Shown piece by piece: positions 60,001 through 64,000 of a stretch of DNA of 64,000 nucleotides (positions within the stretch are counted from its first letter, which is position 1; every line of letters begins with the position of its first letter). Under the pieces are notes generated by a model. That model made no database searches and was not told the DNA's origin. It worked only from the letters and a program-made list of their open reading frames with translations. Made by a program: the position numbers and the translations under genes. Source of the stretch: Scenedesmus sp. ARA3. Taxonomy: Eukaryota; Chlorophyta; Chlorophyceae; Sphaeropleales; Scenedesmaceae. The DNA lies in contig RWJK01001742.1 of assembly GCA_004335835.1 (NCBI GenBank), forward strand, positions 47,109 to 111,108, written 5' to 3'.

Positions 60001-60787
60001 CCACGGATGCAAACGCTTCGTCCTCATCATCACTGTGACTGCCATCATCACCTGCTGCTTCTAAGCACTGCACAAGACCCTGCTCCTGCGTATGAGCAGC
60101 CGCAGCTGCAGCTGCATCAGACACAGCCGCTGCTGCGTTGGATGCTTTGGCAGCAAGCAGAGCCAGCAGCACTGCTGCATACTTTGCTCCTGCTGCTACG
60201 ACCGCCAGCGGCACGTGCCGCAGCTGCTGCCAGGCCAGTGCTGCATACAGCAGCAGCAACTCGCATGCTATGCTAGAAGGCCCTGCTGCTGGCTCCAAAG
60301 TAGCCCTCTGCTGCTGGAGCTGCTGCTGCTGCTGCAGAGGCCTCACGCCTGCCTGCGTGCTGTGCCTGCCCAGGAGGAAGCCTCCAAGGCAGCTGATAAG
60401 CACAAACACGATGACATCTGCAAGCATCAACGAGCAGAAAGATGCTGCTGGTGAAGCGCTGCCCGGCATGCCTCATGCAGGAAGCCGTGGTGGTGCTGCA
60501 CCTCACAGCCAGGGGCTCTGCCAAAGAGTTGTAGCTTTGCAGCTGAACTATCCAAGCAGCGCATCGGCTGTTGAAAATTATACTACTGAAGCACGGATCA
60601 AATCAAGCTCACCCGGAAGCGTGTAGCCTGGCGTTGCACCGTGAGCAGCGACTTGATTCAGCGCCCCGGCGATGCAGCCCGTGTCAGCTGTCCACGACTG
60701 CTGGATTGGAGCTCCAGGCAGTGATACTAGGATGAGGGCAGCAAGCAAGCACTCTTGCAAGGCGATGATGCCCAAGAGTGGCTGCAT
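54027..60787 (-). CDS. Membrane-anchored TKL-type protein kinase
   Basis: Eight exons, all phases agreeing: 60787-60613, 60417-59365, 58937-58407, 57793-57723, 57399-57145, 56748-56668, 56146-56077, 55312-54027 (1173 residues). Residues 1-58 hold a signal peptide (MQPLLGIIALQECLLAALIL) and a short ectodomain; one membrane helix follows (DVIVFVLISCLGGFLLG); residues 80-408 are Gln/Ser/Ala-rich. The kinase domain starts at about 409: ISLGVVLGCGAHGKVYKG (Gly loop), VAVKVL (Lys), HETDL (Glu), a 100-residue acidic/Ala insertion, TWIVQELCDGGPL (hinge), LMHGDLKAGNV (catalytic loop, HGD for HRD), a second insertion, VMDFSLSRAL (DFS for DFG), GTITHMAPELL, AADVYSMGMLIWEVVHG, and CWAAEPAERP. The C terminus is 380 residues of low complexity. 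Lys, Glu, catalytic Asp and Asn are present, so it is probably active; ligand and targets are unknown. Similar algal TKL kinases are numerous. Confidence 0.88.
55318..55760 (-). repeat. Three echoes of kinase exon 8 start with intact 3' splice sites
   Basis: The exon 8 start (TCTGGGAGGTGGTGCATGGC, 55312) recurs at 55457, 55597 and 55737 (spacings 145, 140, 140), each after a good tgcag acceptor. The copies read WEVVHGGTTPFRHCSHSWEVM-like for about 25 codons and then enter shared intron sequence. Confidence 0.9.
55977..56007 (-). repeat. Echo of kinase exon 7 end
   Basis: On the minus strand gtacagcatgggcatgctta repeats the exon end coding YSMGML about 90 bases into the intron, with the donor lost. 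Confidence 0.7.
56390..56575 (-). repeat. Two echoes of kinase exon 6 end
   Basis: Copies of the segment coding GTITH plus GTGAG donor occur at about 56543-56575 (with part of the CTQSL sequence before it) and 56390-56410. The true end is at 56668. CTG runs lie between. Confidence 0.75.
57073..57144 (-). repeat. 12-bp minisatellite starting exactly at a 5' splice site
   Basis: On the minus strand the intron after kinase exon 5 begins GTATGTTTGACC and this 12-base unit repeats six times (first two bases GT, GC, GC, AC, GC, AT). The first unit is the splice donor itself. Confidence 0.95.
58155..58330 (-). repeat. Two echoes of kinase exon 3 end
   Basis: The segment coding DDEDDLEAQT with its CAT/GTGCGT donor (true end 58407) recurs at about 58281-58330 (donor GTGCGT kept) and 58155-58207 (GTGTGT). 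Between them are other short repeats containing cagcttgcagga. Confidence 0.9.
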
Positions 60788-62329
60788 TGCTATTGTTCAT
60801 GTCAGGCTGCCTCCATGTTGCACAGATCTTTACATTGATCCACTATGCTTGTCTGCATGGCCAAGCAAAGCTGTCTTGATTGAAGTCATCACCAGCCGTG
60901 TCACGTTGCTGGTTGCCGACAGGTTATTGCGTCGACGGATGGGTCAGCAGAGCATATTTGATGTAAATCGGTGCTACGAGGAATGGTATGCACGGCCAGG
61001 TGGCGTGTCCGGCCCATGTGCCTGAAGCCTGAAAGCACGGGAGCACGGGGGCGTCAGAAGCAAACTGCCTTGACAGCAAGCACACGTACACGACAGAGGC
61101 TCCGAAAGGCAGTAGAACATGAACACGGTAGGACGTATTTGAGACTGTGTTGCCGCAGGCATACCCGACAGACACCATTCGTGATGGCTGGCTCATGCTG
61201 GCCAAGGGGCCCACAGGTCTGATTTGTGACAGATTTGCATGTGCCAGCAACGCACAATGGTGAGCTTGCAGCTCACGCCATCACCAACACAGTGCCATGC
61301 ACATAGAAAAAACTGGCCACAAAACAGCCTGCAAACTCGATGCAGCAGGATGGCCTGCACCACTGGTGCACCATGACTGCCCACTGTGTGACTGTCGGAA
61401 TCATCGCAGGAGTACTGTTGCTCACCCACTGGGTTGCTGGGCCAGCAGCAGCTGCTGTGGACAGGGCATGCAAAAAGGGAATGCGTGCAACAGAATGCTT
61501 GTGCACAAGCACTGCCGGTGGGTGTGCCGACATGTCTGTGTACACAGCACACCAGCCTGAGGATGTGTTTGTTGCAAAAAAACTGTACACAAGCAAGCAG
61601 CTGAACGGAACACACCGTACTATTTTTGTTGCTGCCAACAAGGCTGCTCGTCAATGCAGAAACATGCCAACAGATATGCAGCTTCAACCTTGAAACATAA
61701 CAGCAGCGTATCACAGCTGCTATTCACCCGCAACAGCTCACTGCATTGCATGCATCATCAACATCAAAAAGCAGGATTGTGTCCCAACCAGACTAAGGAA
61801 TGCTCTCTCGTTGATACCGGCATTTTGCAGCCAGGTGGTTGCACAAAGAACTGTGCAATTGTTTGGACATCAAACTCTACCCACGCTTGAACATACTGAT
61901 AATGGCCGACATCAGACGCCCAGAAGACAACTTGGAGGTCCACTCATGTTGTCAGAACTGTTGTGGCACTCACAGCTTGCAGGTCTGCTCATATGCCTCA
62001 CAACCACAAGACCCTGTGCATCACCACACCTGTCACACTCCTGAAGTGAGTACAACTTGTAATCGCAACCAGACAGATCACCAACATGCACCTGAATGCA
62101 GGACAAGAGCACCAGCACTCGCCTGACAGTCACCTTTGCGCAGAGGCAAACCAAGGACATAAAATGTCCAGTAATAACGAGCGCATTCTGTCCAGTGCAG
62201 CACCTGCTGTGTCGCTTTCTTGGCACTGAACTGTTGCTGCGCATGAAAGCTCAGCACGCTACTGTAACAGCCCCTGCGGCTGGTAGCTGCTGTAACTTTG
62301 CCCGCAGATTGTCACAGGCGCAAGCCCTA
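60788..62329. other. Intergenic between the kinase and the subtilisin-like gene
   Basis: It should contain the kinase promoter. Several moderate open frames on both strands (for example 61714-61193 minus) show no recognisable domain or splice chain; I call no gene. Confidence 0.45.
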
Positions 62330-63939
62330 CTAGCCGCTCCTAGTACTGCAGCCACTAATGTTCCTGTTGCTCGGGCAGCTCGAACTGCTGCCTCTGCACA
62401 CTGCATCTGCCACACACGGCCCAGTAGATGCCCTGCACACATATCCCACAGGCATAAAGTCGTAGCAGCAGCTCACCCTGTTGCCGCTGCTGTTGCGCAC
62501 AGCCAGAGTATACTTGCCATTTGGGCAGCTCCTACTGCCAGCAGCTGGTAGGGTCCCTGTTAGGGCTGACACACAGAGTGGCAGGCCGGTGCTTGGGCAG
62601 GTTACACCAGCAGCAGGAGGATGAGGGCTGGGGCTGGGATTAGGGCTTGGGCTTGGGCTGGGGCTGGGTTTAGGGCTTGGGCTTGGGCTTGGGGTGGGGT
62701 TTGGCTGCATTGCAGGAGTGGGTGAAGCGCCGGGCGGTCCAAAGGGAGCAGGAGGGCCAGCAGGCGCTGCAAGTGCCGCTACTGCTGCCTTCACGCAGTC
62801 TAGCGCAGCAGCTGCGTTCAGGATGCCACCTGATATGCGCTTCATGCCTGATGTGTCGCCGACTGCAGGCTTGACTGGCTGCGCCAGGCTGGTGGCTTTT
62901 ATGCAGCGGATGACCTGTGCTGCTGTGGCGCTGGGCACAGCATTGCGGAGGAGCAGGGCCACCGCTGCAACATACGGCGTGGCCTGGGGACAGGAGAGGC
63001 AGCAAAGCAGACAGGGAGACACACAGTCAGCGTGATAAAGTATGCACTCAAAGTGGCATGATGATCCAGAAGTGCGTAGAAAGTCTGAGCACCGCTTACA
63101 ATACGGCTGTAGTGTGTGCGTGCTACAGCTGTGTCTGCTGCCACCCAATTATCAGCATTGGTGCACAACTCATTTGCTGACACTGTAGTTGGCTATATAT
63201 GAGGCTGCAGCCATCATCCCAAAAGATTGCCCTCATGTGACAAGCAGGTGCCCCATCTGCATGTCGCACACCGCAGCAGCCAAGACCCATGCAGCTGTAT
63301 TGCTTCTCTAGGATCTGTACATTCAATTGTTAGATCTGTAGAAGGCCCCTCACCATAGAAGTGCCTGACCAAGTGGCAGAGGCCCAGTAGTTTGAAATGG
63401 TGCTGTCAGCATAGTGGCTGGGAATGTCTGAAACAATGCCCACACCTGCACACACATACACACAACCACAACAGCAGAAGAGGAGTGTTCAGCAGTAATT
63501 AAAGCCTTGCCTTGTGATTGGTAAGCTACTGCTGCTACCCAGACTAAGCAGCTCATACCAGCCAAAGCTATGCCGTGCCTGACTGTTTGGGCGTGAGCGA
63601 CGTACTGTGTGTACAGCAGCAGTGCGGCAGCCACGCACTCTGATCCACCGCGAGTTACAAGTTGCATGTGCTATTGCATCAGACGCAGTCAAGCCTGCTT
63701 TTCAGCCTATGCTCTTCCGACGCACTGCTCACCTGGTGCCGCCACACCCACTGCCGATCCCCAGTTTGAAAACGTGGCCAGGCGGTCCGAGTTATCCACA
63801 GCCGCCACTGTCAGCACGCAGTCGGGGTACAGCGCTGCAAACTTGCCAGGGTACTGGCCGTCATATTGGTAGCCTGATGCATCAGTGCCGGCGGCTGAGA
63901 TGTTGAGACCCTCGTTGCCGGCAGCCACAACAACCATGC
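62330..63939 (-). CDS. Subtilisin-like (S8) serine protease, 3' part, with Pro-Ser hinge and Cys-rich tail
   Basis: Three exons in phase: 63939-63733 (VVVAAGNEG, VLTVAAVDNSDRLATFSNWG, VGVAAPG), 63445-63354 (IVSDIPSHYADS, SATWSGTSM) and 62983-62330 (ATPYVAAVALLLRNAVPSAT). The oxyanion Asn (AAGNEG) and the catalytic Ser (GTSMATPYVA) are present; the catalytic Asp and His must lie beyond the right edge. After the protease domain comes a hinge of Pro-Ser-Pro repeats (about 62625-62720) and a Cys-rich tail (VTCPSTGLPLC, RVSCCYDF, CVADAVCRGSSSSC) ending at the stop at 62330. The hinge plus Cys tail suggests a secreted or cell-wall-associated protein. The hinge resembles that of the cysteine protease gene at 5.3-10.8 kb. 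The gene is truncated by the window, not broken. Confidence 0.88.
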
Positions 63940-63944
63940 CTGAT

Positions 63945-64000
<56 letters not shown>
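63945..64000. repeat. CAG run at the window edge
   Basis: At least 18 CAG units, in the intron just upstream (gene sense) of the subtilisin-like exon at 63939; the run supplies CTG repeats before the 3' splice site, as in many introns here. Confidence 0.95.

Noticed and set aside
61193..61714. Minus-strand 173-codon open frame
   Set aside because: No domain, no exon links, and composition like surrounding intergenic DNA.
62625..62705. Telomere-like GGGCTTGGGCTTAGGG run
   Set aside because: It is the antisense of codons for the Pro-Ser hinge of the subtilisin-like protease, so coding constraint explains it.

Overview
The window is nuclear DNA of a green alga, most likely a sphaeroplealean such as Scenedesmus/Tetradesmus. 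The evidence is intron-dense genes with GT-AG introns, long in-frame CAG/CTG runs coding Gln, Ala, Ser or Leu, a plant-type PEX13, secreted proteins with Pro-Ser hinges, and an elongator tRNA-Met with an intron in the plant position. The taxon is an inference. Strand '-' genes read right to left. Gene models were joined by hand from splice signals, reading phase and family motifs; where I say phases agree, every junction was checked.

Layout. 1.4-2.6 kb (+) PEX13, followed by decayed copies of its own 3' end. 5.3-10.8 kb (-) a papain-like protease joined through a Pro-Ser hinge to RCC1-like blades. 11.7-13.1 kb (-) a RING protein. 13.4-16.8 kb (-) and 30.4-32.8 kb (+) two members of an unrecognised Cys/His membrane protein family; the first is broken. 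19.6-21.3 kb (-) a C2H2/RGG-rich protein, divergent from 21.7-29.9 kb (+) a complete 13-exon XRN-type 5'-3' exoribonuclease. 33.2-38.9 kb (+) a probable SigF-like NTF2-fold protein interrupted by an assembly gap. 40.0-41.9 kb (+) a SLOG/LOG-type Rossmann protein. 43.7-46.8 kb (+) an acyltransferase-3 membrane protein. 49.5 kb (+) tRNA-Met(CAT). 54.0-60.8 kb (-) a membrane-anchored TKL-type protein kinase. 62.3-63.9 kb (-) the 3' part of a subtilisin-like protease that runs off the right edge. Intergenic stretches at 3.4-5.3, 16.8-19.6, 41.9-43.7, 47.5-49.5, 49.8-54.0 and 60.8-62.3 kb show no gene I can support.

The most unusual signal is not a single gene. In at least six of the genes, exons or exon edges are followed or preceded by tandem, diverged copies of themselves lying in the neighbouring intron or just after the stop codon. 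The copies usually keep a splice-site-like edge but have lost frame or the rest of the exon. I call these exon echoes. Several arrays have a period near 115-124 bp, others about 140, 200 or 255 bp. They occur in genes of unrelated function, so they look like a property of this genome rather than of any one gene.

The genes do not form a pathway. They are ordinary cell functions (peroxisome import, RNA decay, ubiquitin ligation, secreted proteolysis, signalling) lying side by side.
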